Shown: in pieces, positions 50,570-59,780 of the stretch
Layout of the letters: each line of letters starts with the position of its first letter
Numbering within the stretch: position 1 is the stretch's first letter
DNA from: Gemmatimonadota bacterium
GTDB lineage: Bacteria; Gemmatimonadota; Gemmatimonadetes; Longimicrobiales; Gaopeijiaceae
Assembly (NCBI GenBank): GCA_028874905.1
Contig: JAPPGZ010000092.1
Location: 75,300-139,299, forward strand
Length of the DNA: 64,000 nt
Reading direction: 5' to 3'
Position numbers and translations under genes: made by a program
Notes under the pieces: model-generated
Databases searched by the model: none
What the model saw: the letters and a program-made list of their open reading frames with translations, nothing else
What the model was told of the DNA's origin: nothing

Positions 50570-53500
50570 ATGCAGCGCACCACGACGACCACCCTGGTCC
50601 TGTCCCTCACCTGCGCCGCCGCAGTGCATTTCGCCGCGATGCATTTCGCTGCCAACCCCGCGGCCGCCCAGACCCCCGGCCGCATCGCCGCCGGCCTCAC
50701 CTGGCGCTACATTGGCCCCGCCATCGCGGGCGGGCGGATCAGCGACCTCGAGGTCGTGCCGGGCACCCAGTCGCACATCTACGTCGGGGCCGCGTCGGGC
50801 GGCGTCTGGGAGAGTGTCAACCACGGCACCACGTGGACCCCGATCTTCGACGACCAGCCCAACCTGTCCGTTGGAGACATTGCGCTGGCCCCGTCCGATC
50901 CGCTCGAGATCTGGGTCGGGACCGGCGAGGCCAACAACCGCAACAGCTCGCCGTGGGGACAGGGCGTCTACCACTCGTCGGACGGCGGCAAGACGTGGCG
51001 GCTCACCGGGCTCGAGGACACGAGGCACGTTGGCCGCATCGTGGTGCATCCCACCGATCCGGACCGCGTTTGGGTGGCCGCGGTGGGCCATCTCTTCGGC
51101 CCGAACGAGGAGCGCGGCGTCTTCCGCACGACCGACCGGGGTGCCACATGGGAAAGGCTGCTCTACATCGATGAGAACACGGGCGCAATCGATCTCGCCA
51201 TGGATCCGTCCGATCCAGCCATTCTCTACGCGGCGATGTACCAGCGCCAGCGGCGGGCGCACGGGTTCATCGGGGGCGGTCCGGGGAGCGGCATCTACAA
51301 GAGCACGGACGGCGGCGATACCTGGCGGGAGCTGACCGAGGGTTTGCCGGAGGGCGACATGGGCCGTATCGGCCTCGCGGTGTCGCGCCGCAATCCGCAG
51401 CTGGTCATGGCGGTGGTCGAAGCAGAGGAAGGCGGGATCTTCAAGTCGACCGATCGTGGTGAATCGTGGACACGGGTCAACGAGCTCAACCAGCGCCCCA
51501 TGTACTACAGCCAGCTCAGGATCGATCCCAACGACGACGAGACCGTGTACCTGGTAGCGGGCTCGCTGCACCGCACCACCGACGGGGGCGAGACGTTCAA
51601 CACGGTGGCACAGGAGGTCGTGTACAACACCGGCGTGCACGTCGACCACCACGACCTGTGGATCGACCCCGAGAACTCGGCGCACATGATCCTGGGCAAC
51701 GACGGCGGCCTCTATTCGACCTGGGACCGGGGCGACAACTGGACCTTCATCTCCAACATTCCGATCCAGCAGTTCTACGACATCGACCTCGACATGGCCG
51801 ACCCGTACTTCGTCTATGGCGGTCTGCAGGACAACAACTCGTACCGGGGACCGAGCCGGAACACCCGCTACCACGGCATCCTCAACCGCGACTGGCAGGT
51901 GATCGACTACGGCGACGGGATGTACGCGGAGACGGACCCGTCCGACCCGGGCACGGTTTACGTCACTTCGCAGAACGCGGGGATCGTGCGCGTGGACCTG
52001 GCGACGGGCGACCGCAAGGCCCTGAAGCCCTTCCCGCGCGACACCACCGAGGTGTACAACTTCGACTGGAAGTCGCCGATCCTGGTGTCTCCCCACAACT
52101 CGAACCGCGTCTACCTGGGCGGCAACCGCCTCTTCATTTCGGACGATCGGGGCGAGAGCTGGCGCGCCACCGGGGAACTGACGCGGGGACTCCTCCCCGA
52201 CAGCCTGCCGATCATGGGGATGATGCCGGACTCGACCACCCTGTCGAAGCACGACGGGGTGTCGGGGTACGGCGAGATCACGGCCGTTTCCGAGTCGCCG
52301 GTCACGGCGGGCGTGCTGTGGACCGGCGCGGACGACGGCACCGTGCAGGTCAGCCCCGACGACGGCGAGACGTGGACGGACGTCACGGCGAATATCGTGG
52401 GCGCGGCAGGCGGGCCGCCCTTCCCGTACTACGTGAGTTGGATGGAGGCGTCGCACTTCGAGGGCGCGCGCGCGTACGTTAGCCTCGACGGGCACTGGGA
52501 CGACGACTACGCGCCCTACATCTTCGTGACCGAGGACATGGGGGCGACGTGGCGACCGCTTGTGGCCGGGCTCGCCAGCGCCACCGTCAACGTGATCCGC
52601 GAGCACCACGCCAACCCGAACGTGCTGATCGTGGGCGCGGAGGACGGCGCCTTCGCGTCGATCGACGGGGGTGCGACGTGGGGCCACCTTGGCTCCGGGA
52701 TGCCGGCCGTGCCGGTCGACGACATCGAGATCCACCCGCGCGACAACGACGTGGTGGCCGGGACGCACGGCCGCGGCATCTACGTCCTGGACGACATTGG
52801 CCTGATCTCGCCGTATCTGTACATCGAGTTCGAAAGTGGCGTCGCGACCGGGCGCCTGACCGAGGTCGACGAGCCGATCTTCACGCCGCCCAGGCCCGCG
52901 ACGATGTTCCTCTATCGCAACGATGTCCCATCACAGGGGCAGGGGATGTATCGGGCCGAGAATCCGGCCTACGGCGCGAACTTCGACTACTGGCTGCCGG
53001 AAGCGGTCGAAGGCGGGGTGAGCATCGAGGTGCGTGACGCCTCCGGCGCGGTCGTGCGTACCCTGACCGGGCCTGGAGCGGCGGGGACGAGCCGTGTGAC
53101 CTGGGACCTGCGCCACGAGCCCATTCCGCACGACACGGCCCGCTACGAGGTGCCCAACCTGGACTCGGGTCCCGATGGGCCGTTCGTTTTGCCGGGCGAG
53201 TTCATCGTGGTCCTCACGGTCGGGGACGAGCGTCGCCAGCAGGATCTCACCGTACGGCCCGACGAGCGGCTGCGCGTGACCGCGGAAGAGCGGCTCGCGC
53301 GCTACGGGTTCACGATGGAGCTGCACGAGCTGAAGCGGTTTGCGTACGACGAGGGTGTCGCCGCCTACGACCTTGAGCGGGAGGCCGAGGACGCAATCGA
53401 AGCGCTTGAAGAAGGCGACGGCATCGACGAGGACGACCTGGAACGCGCGCAGGAGCTGGCCGCCGAAATCGAGGAGGTTGCCGACGAATGGCGCCGCCTC

Positions 53501-53698
53501 AACGCCGATATCCGTAACTGGTGGACCGGTCTGCTGGGCAAGTTCGACGGCGGGCCTTCAACGACCGGCTCGCTCACCGGGCCGTCCGACGACCAGCGGC
53601 GCCGCATGGCGAGGATCTGGGAGGAGGCCCGCGCGGCGGAAGAACAACTGGAGGGGCTGGACGACGTGATCGAGGAATTGCGGGGGCTGTCACCGTAG
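50570..53698 (+). CDS. Large exported sortilin/VPS10-like BNR-repeat propeller protein, copy 2
   Basis: A protein of 1042 residues from the ATG at 50570 (GGAG ten bases upstream); the signal peptide ends near Ala-Gln 34. Asp-box repeats are abundant (HSSDGGKTWRL, RTTDRGATWER, KSTDGGDTWRE, KSTDRGESWTR, ISDDRGESWRA, SPDDGETWTD). It shares order and sequences with the gene at 42923, for example LRxxGPAxxGGRIxD at the start and DDQPxxSxGxxAxxPSDP. The C-terminal 120 residues are a strongly acidic coiled coil (DLEREAEDAIEALEEGDGIDEDD) not seen in this form in copy 1. It is probably a binding or processing protein at the cell surface. Confidence 0.82.
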   Translation: MQRTTTTTLVLSLTCAAAVHFAAMHFAANPAAAQTPGRIAAGLTWRYIGPAIAGGRISDLEVVPGTQSHIYVGAASGGVWESVNHGTTWTPIFDDQPNLSVGDIALAPSDPLEIWVGTGEANNRNSSPWGQGVYHSSDGGKTWRLTGLEDTRHVGRIVVHPTDPDRVWVAAVGHLFGPNEERGVFRTTDRGATWERLLYIDENTGAIDLAMDPSDPAILYAAMYQRQRRAHGFIGGGPGSGIYKSTDGGDTWRELTEGLPEGDMGRIGLAVSRRNPQLVMAVVEAEEGGIFKSTDRGESWTRVNELNQRPMYYSQLRIDPNDDETVYLVAGSLHRTTDGGETFNTVAQEVVYNTGVHVDHHDLWIDPENSAHMILGNDGGLYSTWDRGDNWTFISNIPIQQFYDIDLDMADPYFVYGGLQDNNSYRGPSRNTRYHGILNRDWQVIDYGDGMYAETDPSDPGTVYVTSQNAGIVRVDLATGDRKALKPFPRDTTEVYNFDWKSPILVSPHNSNRVYLGGNRLFISDDRGESWRATGELTRGLLPDSLPIMGMMPDSTTLSKHDGVSGYGEITAVSESPVTAGVLWTGADDGTVQVSPDDGETWTDVTANIVGAAGGPPFPYYVSWMEASHFEGARAYVSLDGHWDDDYAPYIFVTEDMGATWRPLVAGLASATVNVIREHHANPNVLIVGAEDGAFASIDGGATWGHLGSGMPAVPVDDIEIHPRDNDVVAGTHGRGIYVLDDIGLISPYLYIEFESGVATGRLTEVDEPIFTPPRPATMFLYRNDVPSQGQGMYRAENPAYGANFDYWLPEAVEGGVSIEVRDASGAVVRTLTGPGAAGTSRVTWDLRHEPIPHDTARYEVPNLDSGPDGPFVLPGEFIVVLTVGDERRQQDLTVRPDERLRVTAEERLARYGFTMELHELKRFAYDEGVAAYDLEREAEDAIEALEEGDGIDEDDLERAQELAAEIEEVADEWRRLNADIRNWWTGLLGKFDGGPSTTGSLTGPSDDQRRRMARIWEEARAAEEQLEGLDDVIEELRGLSP

Positions 53699-53756
53699 GG
53701 GCCTCAACGACGTGCTGGAAGGCGCGGGAATGGACGGAATCGGCGGTTAGTGACCT

Positions 53757-53771
53757 GATTGTTACACAATC
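53757..53771. promoter_or_regulatory. 15-base palindrome in an A+T-rich gap
   Basis: GATTGT-TAC-ACAATC is a perfect 6+6 inverted repeat. Five bases later comes TTTTT (53777-53781). It could be an operator for the gene at 53809 or a weak terminator for the preceding propeller gene. Confidence 0.4.
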
Positions 53772-53808
53772 GCCCGTTTTTCGTGTGTTTTGTTCGTGAG
53801 AATCATGC

Positions 53809-54387
53809 ATGAAGGACGCCAAACATGCCGATAGGCTGTCCGGTCCGCGACCTGGCAGGCCCACCAACGTGATTCCGTTCCTGACCGCACCGCACCGCCG
53901 GCGTGGATACGGTCCGGCGGTACTGGCCGATGCCCTTCGGCGAGTCCGCGCTGCCGGTCTCCGCGGCGGCTTCGTCCTCCTGGTGCCTGCACCGCCGGGC
54001 ACGGAACGGGACCCGCGACCCCCCGTCGGATCCCGTTCGGATTCCGCCCTGGAGTGCTGGAAGCAGTTGTGCGACCGGATCGCGGAGCACACCCCGTTGC
54101 GTGTCGCTTTGCTCGGCGTGGAGCCGCCCGGCGAGACCTCGTCCGCAGTGGGCGATTGCCCGGAAAAGCGGTGCGTCGTCCTCTCCGGTTTCCCGCAAAG
54201 TCAGCGTTCGGTCCTGCTGGAACTAGCGCGGGCCGTCTGCTCCGACGACCCCGTCCTAATGGCGGAAGCGCGTGCTACGGGAGTGCCGGCCTTCGAACCT
54301 GATCAATTGGTCGCCGCGAGTCGCGACGGAACGCTGCCGGAGCTGTTGGTGCACCCGGTCGCGCGGACTTTTCCGGCCTCCGCCTAG
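53809..54387 (+). CDS. Hypothetical protein
   Basis: A protein of 192 residues with no recognised domain. It begins with a polar segment and has a mixed alpha/beta look (GGFVLLVPAP, LRVALLGVEPPG, RCVVLSGFP) with four cysteines. The alternating buried strand pattern suggests a small Rossmann-like fold. No Shine-Dalgarno is evident. Overlapping ORFs on the other strand have Arg-rich shadow composition. It ends 29 bases from the RidA-like gene, tail to tail. Confidence 0.45.
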   Translation: MKDAKHADRLSGPRPGRPTNVIPFLTAPHRRRGYGPAVLADALRRVRAAGLRGGFVLLVPAPPGTERDPRPPVGSRSDSALECWKQLCDRIAEHTPLRVALLGVEPPGETSSAVGDCPEKRCVVLSGFPQSQRSVLLELARAVCSDDPVLMAEARATGVPAFEPDQLVAASRDGTLPELLVHPVARTFPASA

Positions 54388-54416
54388 CACCGGTCAGCGC
54401 GACCGCGCCAATCGCG

Positions 54417-54986
54417 TCACTTCCCCCGCGCGATACACTCGATCTCCACCCTGGCGCCGAGCGCCAGGCCGCTTCCAGCCATCGCCGAGCGCGCCGGCGG
54501 TTCGATCCCCTCGAAGTACGTGACATAGGCCTCGTTCATCTCCGCGTAGTCGGCGATGTCGGCGAGGAACACGGTGCACTTCACGAGGTCCGCGAAGCCG
54601 AGCCCCGCCGCCTCAAGGACGCGGCCGATGTTGTCCATGGTTGCACGGGTTTCGGCGCCGACCCCGCCGTCGACGACGCGCAGTTCGCCGCTGGGCGGGG
54701 TGCCGATCGCGCCGGAGAGGAAGACCAGGTCGCCGACGCGCACCGCAGGCGTGAAGACGGGGAGCCGTGCTACGCCGTCGGGGACGATGTGTTCGATGGG
54801 CGTGGGTTCGGGCATTGCGCGGTCTCCTTGCTGTGCGTCCTCGCCGGGCGCGGGAGGTGACTCACAGGCGATGATCGTGGCCAGCGCGGCCAGGGCGGGC
54901 ATCATGCAGGCGCGCCCGGGCGGGGTCGCCGCCGGTCCGCCGCCGGGGCGAAGCCATAGCGGGAACGGTCGCTCTCTACCTCTCAT
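54417..54986 (-). CDS. RidA/YjgF-family protein with lipoprotein-like N-terminus
   Basis: A protein of 189 residues. The RidA domain is at about 60-189 with AMDNIGRVLEAAG-like and GLALGARVEIECIARG segments; the family removes reactive enamines or imines. I chose the ATG at 54986 because AGGAG lies nine bases upstream and it overlaps the amidohydrolase gene. It gives an unusual N-terminus with a hydrophobic stretch ending in IIAC (Cys41), which fits export as a lipoprotein. RidA proteins are normally cytosolic, so export is odd. An ATG at 54815 would give a plain cytosolic form. Confidence 0.7.
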   Translation of the reverse strand: MRGRERPFPLWLRPGGGPAATPPGRACMMPALAALATIIACESPPAPGEDAQQGDRAMPEPTPIEHIVPDGVARLPVFTPAVRVGDLVFLSGAIGTPPSGELRVVDGGVGAETRATMDNIGRVLEAAGLGFADLVKCTVFLADIADYAEMNEAYVTYFEGIEPPARSAMAGSGLALGARVEIECIARGK

Positions 54987-56724
54987 ACCGAACCACTCCT
55001 CCCACGATGGTGGCGTCGACACGAGCGTCGGCCAGGTCCTCGTCGGACACGGTAAGGATGTTGCGGTCGATGACGACCACGTCGCCCAGCTTGCCGACCT
55101 CGAGCGAGCCCTTGTAGTGCTCCTCGAAGGCGGCGTACGCGTTGTTGATCGTGTAGCTGCGGAGCGCCTCGGTGCGCGTCATGTTCTGCCCCGGGTAGTA
55201 GATCGACCCGTCGGCGGTTTGGCGGGTGACCGAGGAGCGGAAGCTGGCGAGCGGATCGATGTCCTCGACGGGGACGTCGGTGCCGTTGTTGATCGGTACG
55301 CCCGCGTCGAGGAAAGAGCGCCACAGGTAGGTCCGCTCCTCCGCGCGGGTGTCGCCAAGGCGGATCGGCACCCATGGAAAGTCCGAAGTGGCGTGGACGC
55401 CCTGCATGGAAGCGAGCACGCCGAGTTCGGCGAAGCGGGGAATGTCGTCGGGGTGGACGTGCTGCGCGTGCTCGATCCGCCAGCGGAGGTCGTCGCGCGC
55501 CCCGGCCGAGTCGAAGACGGACTCGTAGATGTCGAGGACCTCGCGGTTGGCGCGGTCGCCAATCGCGTGCGTGTTGACCTGGAAGCCGTGTTTGATGGCG
55601 ACGTGGGCGGTGCCGGTGATGTCTTCCACGGTTTCGAGGACGAGGCCGGCCGAGCTGGGCATGTCCTCGTAAGGCTCCAGGAGCCAGGCGCCGTGCGAAC
55701 CCAGCGCGCCATCGATCTGACGCTTGATGGAGCGCACGGTCAGGTAGTCGTCGCCCTCGGACGGCATGTAGTAGTCCCCCAGGCGCGCGTCCATCTCCTC
55801 GTTGGACTGGCGGCGGACCATGATGTATAGGCGGACGGGGAGCGCACCCTCGGCCTCCATCTCCTTGAGGCGGTCGATGGTTCCGAAGCCGGTGCCCGCG
55901 TCCTGGAACGAGGTCACGCCCTTGGATAGCGCTTCTTCGGCGGCGAGCATCACCTCGCGCCGGAACTGGGCTTCGATCTCTTCCGCCGTGCGGCCCAGCT
56001 GCGAATCGGCGAAGGCCGCGGATACCGGTCCCTGGGCCGTCTCGCGCAGGAGGCCGGTCAGTTCGCCGTTCTCGTCGCGGACCAGCTCACCCCCCGGCGG
56101 CGGTTCGGAGTCCCGGTCGTAGCCGCCGAGTTCCATCGCCAGCGCGTTGGCGAAGGCGGCGTGCCCCGACGCGTGGCCCAGCAGCACCGGGTTCTCCGGG
56201 CTGACCGCAGTGAGCGTGGCGTGGGTCGGGTTGCCCTCCACGACCGGGTCCGGCGGCCGGTCCCACTTCTCCTGGTGCCAGCCGCGACCGCGGATCCACT
56301 CCCCGGGCTCGGCGTCCGCAACCGCGTCGGCGACCATCTGCACGATCTCGCCCCAGTTGGCGACGTCGTTGAGATCGAGGATGGTCTTCGAGTTGCCGAG
56401 GCTCATGTAGTGGCCGTGCCCCTCGATGAAGCCGGGGGCCGCGAACCGGCCGTCCAGCTCGATCACCTGGGTCTGTGCGCCGATCAGCGGGTCGATATCC
56501 GTGTCGCTGCCCACCGCGACGATCCAGCCGTCGTCGATCGCGACGGCTTCGGCCATTGTGTTGTCGGCGTCGACGGTGGCGACGATGCCGCCGCGGAGGA
56601 CGAGGTCGGCGCCTTCGCGTGTCTCGCAGGCGGCCAACGGAAAAGCGGCGAGGACGAGCGCGAAACACCTGCTCTTCGGTGCGGCACCCCAGCGCGCGAC
56701 CGCGCCCTGCCAAGAAATGTACAC
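54976..56724 (-). CDS. Exported YtcJ-like metal-dependent amidohydrolase
   Basis: A protein of 582 residues of the amidohydrolase_3 group. The start is a GTG at 56724 (GAGG nine bases upstream). A lipobox (LAAC, about residue 34) marks a lipoprotein. Metal ligands are visible: EGHGHYMSLG (HxH) in the first third, and histidines in NTHAIGDRANREV and RIEHAQHVHPDD in the second half. Members hydrolyse various amides and lactams outside the cytoplasm. It lies between a Tat-exported epimerase and the RidA-like gene on the same strand; the three may form one catabolic transcript. Confidence 0.85.
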   Translation of the reverse strand: MYISWQGAVARWGAAPKSRCFALVLAAFPLAACETREGADLVLRGGIVATVDADNTMAEAVAIDDGWIVAVGSDTDIDPLIGAQTQVIELDGRFAAPGFIEGHGHYMSLGNSKTILDLNDVANWGEIVQMVADAVADAEPGEWIRGRGWHQEKWDRPPDPVVEGNPTHATLTAVSPENPVLLGHASGHAAFANALAMELGGYDRDSEPPPGGELVRDENGELTGLLRETAQGPVSAAFADSQLGRTAEEIEAQFRREVMLAAEEALSKGVTSFQDAGTGFGTIDRLKEMEAEGALPVRLYIMVRRQSNEEMDARLGDYYMPSEGDDYLTVRSIKRQIDGALGSHGAWLLEPYEDMPSSAGLVLETVEDITGTAHVAIKHGFQVNTHAIGDRANREVLDIYESVFDSAGARDDLRWRIEHAQHVHPDDIPRFAELGVLASMQGVHATSDFPWVPIRLGDTRAEERTYLWRSFLDAGVPINNGTDVPVEDIDPLASFRSSVTRQTADGSIYYPGQNMTRTEALRSYTINNAYAAFEEHYKGSLEVGKLGDVVVIDRNILTVSDEDLADARVDATIVGGVVRYER

Positions 56725-56760
56725 TTTACTTTACCTCATGTAATGTACGCTTTACAGTAC
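56716..56760. repeat. Direct repeat AATGTACRCTTTAC before the amidohydrolase gene
   Basis: AATGTACACTTTAC (56716-56729) and AATGTACGCTTTAC (56742-56755) are 26 bases apart and match over 16 of 19 positions when extended. They fill the 36-base gap after the epimerase gene and run over the amidohydrolase start. The A+T content is unusual here. It looks like a double binding site for a regulator. Confidence 0.55.
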
Positions 56761-57936
56761 CTATCCACCCTGCGACGCGTGCCACATGGCCAAGACCTCG
56801 GCCTCCTGTTCTGCGGTAATCCCCGCCCTCAGTTCCGCCTGGCGCTCCGGCGGCCGCGAGAAATGGAACTCCAGAGTCGCCGCTGTCGTGTCGGCCAGCG
56901 ACCGGAACGTCAGCCCCTTCTCCACCTCCGGCGTGAGGTCGAAGCGGGCGAAACCCTCCGCACCGTCACGCGCGGGGCGCCATACCGGCATTTCGCCGTA
57001 GGGGCGCAGCCCCGCGTTGATCGCGAAGTCGGTGTCGACCCAGGTGAAGGTCGTCTCGGCGGTGGTTACCGCGCGGATCCCGTACAGCAGCTCGGCCATG
57101 GGACGCGGCGTGCGCGGCCCGACCACGTTGTAGGTGCCGGACTCGCCCGCCTCGGCCATGCGCACCAGCCAGTCGCCGAAATCGCGCACGTCGATGATCT
57201 GCACCGGGTCGGTGCCGTCGCCGGGCGCAAGTACCTCGCCGCCCCGATGAATCCGCACCGGCCAGTAGGTGAAGCGGTCGGTCGGGTCGCCGGGGCCGAT
57301 GATCAGTCCGGGCCGGAAGACGATGGTGCGGTCTTCGCCGAAGACGTCCCGGACGATCTGCTCGGACACCGCCTTGCCGAGTCCGTATGGCAGCCGCTCG
57401 GCGCCCGGTTCCACACCTGCCAGCTCGTGGGTCCACACCGGCGCGTCGCTCGTCATGGGGACACGGCTCGTGTCGGCGTAGACCGACCTCGTGGACACGA
57501 AGATGTACCGTTCGCAGGTGTCTCTCAGCAGGTTGGCGCTGGCTTCGACCCAGTGCGGGGCGTTGGTCGCCGAGTTGTCCACGACCACGTCCCAGCTTCG
57601 GCCTTCCAGCGCGGTGAGGTCGCTCTCGCGGTCGCCGACGAGCTTCTCCACTTCAGGGAAGAGGTGGGCGTTCGTGCGGCCGCGGTTGAAGAGGGTGACT
57701 TCGTGGCCGCGCGACAGCGCGTACTCGACCTGGTGGGGTCCGATGAAGCCGGTCCCGCCGAGGATCAGGATCCTGAGCGGCCTCGCGGCCCCGGGCTGGC
57801 CCGCACCCTGGGACCCCGCCGCGGGGCCATCTCCTTCAGCCGCGCATCCCGTGAGTGCGAACGAACCCATCCCTGCCGCGACCGCGCCTCCCGCGGCCGC
57901 CGTCGTCTTCAGAAAGTCACGCCGATTCGTCCTCAT
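56761..57936 (-). CDS. Tat-exported NAD-dependent epimerase/dehydratase-like protein
   Basis: A protein of 391 residues. The Tat signal RRDFLK is at 5-10 and a lipobox-like LTGC follows (Cys31). A Rossmann fold begins with GGTGFIG at 60-66; the active-site YGLGK (Tyr-x-x-x-Lys) lies near 187-191, and the STRSVY serine before it. Tat export fits a protein folded with bound NAD(P). The substrate is probably a sugar or polyol, but cannot be fixed. It is transcribed toward the amidohydrolase. Confidence 0.85.
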   Translation of the reverse strand: MRTNRRDFLKTTAAAGGAVAAGMGSFALTGCAAEGDGPAAGSQGAGQPGAARPLRILILGGTGFIGPHQVEYALSRGHEVTLFNRGRTNAHLFPEVEKLVGDRESDLTALEGRSWDVVVDNSATNAPHWVEASANLLRDTCERYIFVSTRSVYADTSRVPMTSDAPVWTHELAGVEPGAERLPYGLGKAVSEQIVRDVFGEDRTIVFRPGLIIGPGDPTDRFTYWPVRIHRGGEVLAPGDGTDPVQIIDVRDFGDWLVRMAEAGESGTYNVVGPRTPRPMAELLYGIRAVTTAETTFTWVDTDFAINAGLRPYGEMPVWRPARDGAEGFARFDLTPEVEKGLTFRSLADTTAATLEFHFSRPPERQAELRAGITAEQEAEVLAMWHASQGG

Positions 57937-58012
57937 TCCCGCCTTCCTTGTTTCCAGAGTGTGTCGGCAGGGGGCGGCAGCGGCCCCGGCCTTGATGAAG
58001 CCAAAGTGCGGC

Positions 58013-58822
58013 TTACAGATCCCGCCTGCGCATGTTCACGTATGCCAGCCCCAGAAAGAGTACCACGTAGGCCGTCGCCGCGACCAGCGGGATCCACAGA
58101 TCCGGGTACACCAGCAGGTCCTGGCCGCGTTCGGCCCGCGCGGCGTTGGTGCGTGCCAGCACCTCGGGGTAGTACAGACCTGTGTTCGTGATCGTCTGGT
58201 ACAACTGGGCGGGCAGGAAGTCGAAAAAGCGCTCGAGCGCCCTCCACCGAATCGAAAGCAGTTGCGTGACGATCTGCTCGCAGATGAAATAGAGGAAGAG
58301 CAGACCCAGCCCGGCGCCGGCGGCCCGAACCAGCGCCGAGATCATCAGCGCAGCCGTTCCCCACAACAACAGCGCGACGACGAACCCCAGCATGTAGTTG
58401 AAATCCATGGGCTCGACGAGGCCGCCGCCGCCTCCACGCGGGTTCGGGGCCACTTCCAGGACGCCGATCACCGTCGGGATCGCGATGAAGACCGCCATCA
58501 TCGGCACCAGCAAAAGGACCTTCGCCCAGTAGAACTGCTCCTTGCTCAGCCCGTCGATGACGTTCTGCCGGGCGGTCCGCCACCGAAACTCAGGCGCGAA
58601 GAGCAGGATCATCAGGGCCGCCAGGAAAACCGGCCCCAGGTTGATCGCGGGCTCGATGATGCCCCTCCAGGCGTCGGGGAACGAAGCCTGCGACGAGGGG
58701 CCGCCCGACGACAGGGTCGCGATCGCGTTGAACACGGTGAACACGCCCAGGGTCACCCAGCACGCGGGGCGTTTGACCGCCTTGAGCATCTCGATCCGCA
58801 CCAGGACGCCGAGCAGCCTCAC
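58013..58822 (-). CDS. ABC-2-type transporter permease
   Basis: An inner-membrane protein of 269 residues with six hydrophobic segments of the ABC-2 exporter type (segments near 22-40, 70-88, 105-125, 145-170, 175-195 and 240-262). The GTG start overlaps the ATPase stop (GTGA). The ORF upstream to 59416 is a shadow. It forms a transporter with the adjacent ATPase; the substrate is unknown. Confidence 0.8.
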   Translation of the reverse strand: MRLLGVLVRIEMLKAVKRPACWVTLGVFTVFNAIATLSSGGPSSQASFPDAWRGIIEPAINLGPVFLAALMILLFAPEFRWRTARQNVIDGLSKEQFYWAKVLLLVPMMAVFIAIPTVIGVLEVAPNPRGGGGGLVEPMDFNYMLGFVVALLLWGTAALMISALVRAAGAGLGLLFLYFICEQIVTQLLSIRWRALERFFDFLPAQLYQTITNTGLYYPEVLARTNAARAERGQDLLVYPDLWIPLVAATAYVVLFLGLAYVNMRRRDL

Positions 58823-59754
58823 GACGCGAACTCCGTGAGCGACGCCTGACCCGCACCTTCGTCCTCGCCGGTGAGGTCCATGAAGGCGTCCTCGAGGCTC
58901 CGGTGCCGTCGCGCGAGATGCGAGACGTAGATCCCCTGGCCCGCGAGATACCGGTTGAGGGCCGCGAGGTCGTCCGAAGCCAGCGCGACCACCAGCCCGT
59001 CGTCGGACGCGCGCACGGACGTAGCCTCCGGGAAGGCCTCCAGGGCCGCGCGCAACAAGTCGTCGTCTTCCGCACGCACGACCGCGGTAATCTCGCCGCC
59101 GACGATCTCCGCCACCGTCCCGGTGCCGACAACCCGACCCTTCCTCACAATCGAAACATGCGTGCACGTGCGTTCCACCTCCCACAGGAGATGGCTCGAC
59201 AGGAAGATCGTCTTTCCGCGGTCGGCCAGCAGCCGGATGATGTTGCGGACCTCCTTCATCCCCTTTGGATCCAGGCCGTTGGCCGGCTCGTCGAGCACGA
59301 TCAGCTCGGGGTCGTTCAGCATCGTGGCCGCCAGCGCAAGCCGCTGCTTCATGCCCAGCGAATAGGTCCGAAAGCGATGCTTGCCGCGCCCGCGCAGCCC
59401 CACGATGTCCAGACATTCCTCGATCCGCGCCTTGCCGATCCCCTTGATCGCCGCAGCGATCCGCAGATTGTCACGGCCGCTGAGGTAGGGGTAGAAGTTC
59501 GGCGTCTCCAGCGTGGCCCCGACCCTGGCGCGCGCGGCCAGGAGTTCACGCGGGGCGCCTGCGCCGAAGAGTCGAAAACTCCCCGCTGTGGGCTTGATGA
59601 TGCCCATCAGCATCCCGATCGTCGTGGTCTTGCCGCTGCCGTTCGGGCCCAGGAAGCCGAAGATCTGGCCCTGCTCGACCGTGAGCGAGACGCGGTCGAC
59701 GGCCAGGACGGCCGGGAAGCGCTTGGTGAGCTCGGTTGTCTCGATGACGGGCAT
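58819..59754 (-). CDS. ABC-2-type transporter ATPase
   Basis: An ATPase of 311 residues with a complete nucleotide-binding domain: Walker A GPNGSGKT at 36-43, signature YSLGMKQRL near 130, Walker B LIVLDEPANGLDP near 151 and the H-loop SSHLLWE. The C-terminal 85 residues form the regulatory-like domain common in ABC-2 ATPases. It powers the permease encoded directly downstream, with which it overlaps by four bases. Confidence 0.9.
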   Translation of the reverse strand: MPVIETTELTKRFPAVLAVDRVSLTVEQGQIFGFLGPNGSGKTTTIGMLMGIIKPTAGSFRLFGAGAPRELLAARARVGATLETPNFYPYLSGRDNLRIAAAIKGIGKARIEECLDIVGLRGRGKHRFRTYSLGMKQRLALAATMLNDPELIVLDEPANGLDPKGMKEVRNIIRLLADRGKTIFLSSHLLWEVERTCTHVSIVRKGRVVGTGTVAEIVGGEITAVVRAEDDDLLRAALEAFPEATSVRASDDGLVVALASDDLAALNRYLAGQGIYVSHLARRHRSLEDAFMDLTGEDEGAGQASLTEFAS

Positions 59755-59780
59755 GTCAGCCGGTTGTCATCACCGCCACG

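Noticed and set aside
50543..52768. 741-codon open frame on the minus strand opposite the second propeller gene
   Set aside because: It is a shadow frame: Arg/His/Val-rich composition without domains, and the + strand frame has a signal peptide and clear Asp-box repeats.
56161..58191. 676-codon open frame on the + strand across the amidohydrolase and epimerase genes
   Set aside because: It spans two well-supported genes and a regulatory gap on the other strand. The composition is Asp/Arg/Val-rich and shows no family.
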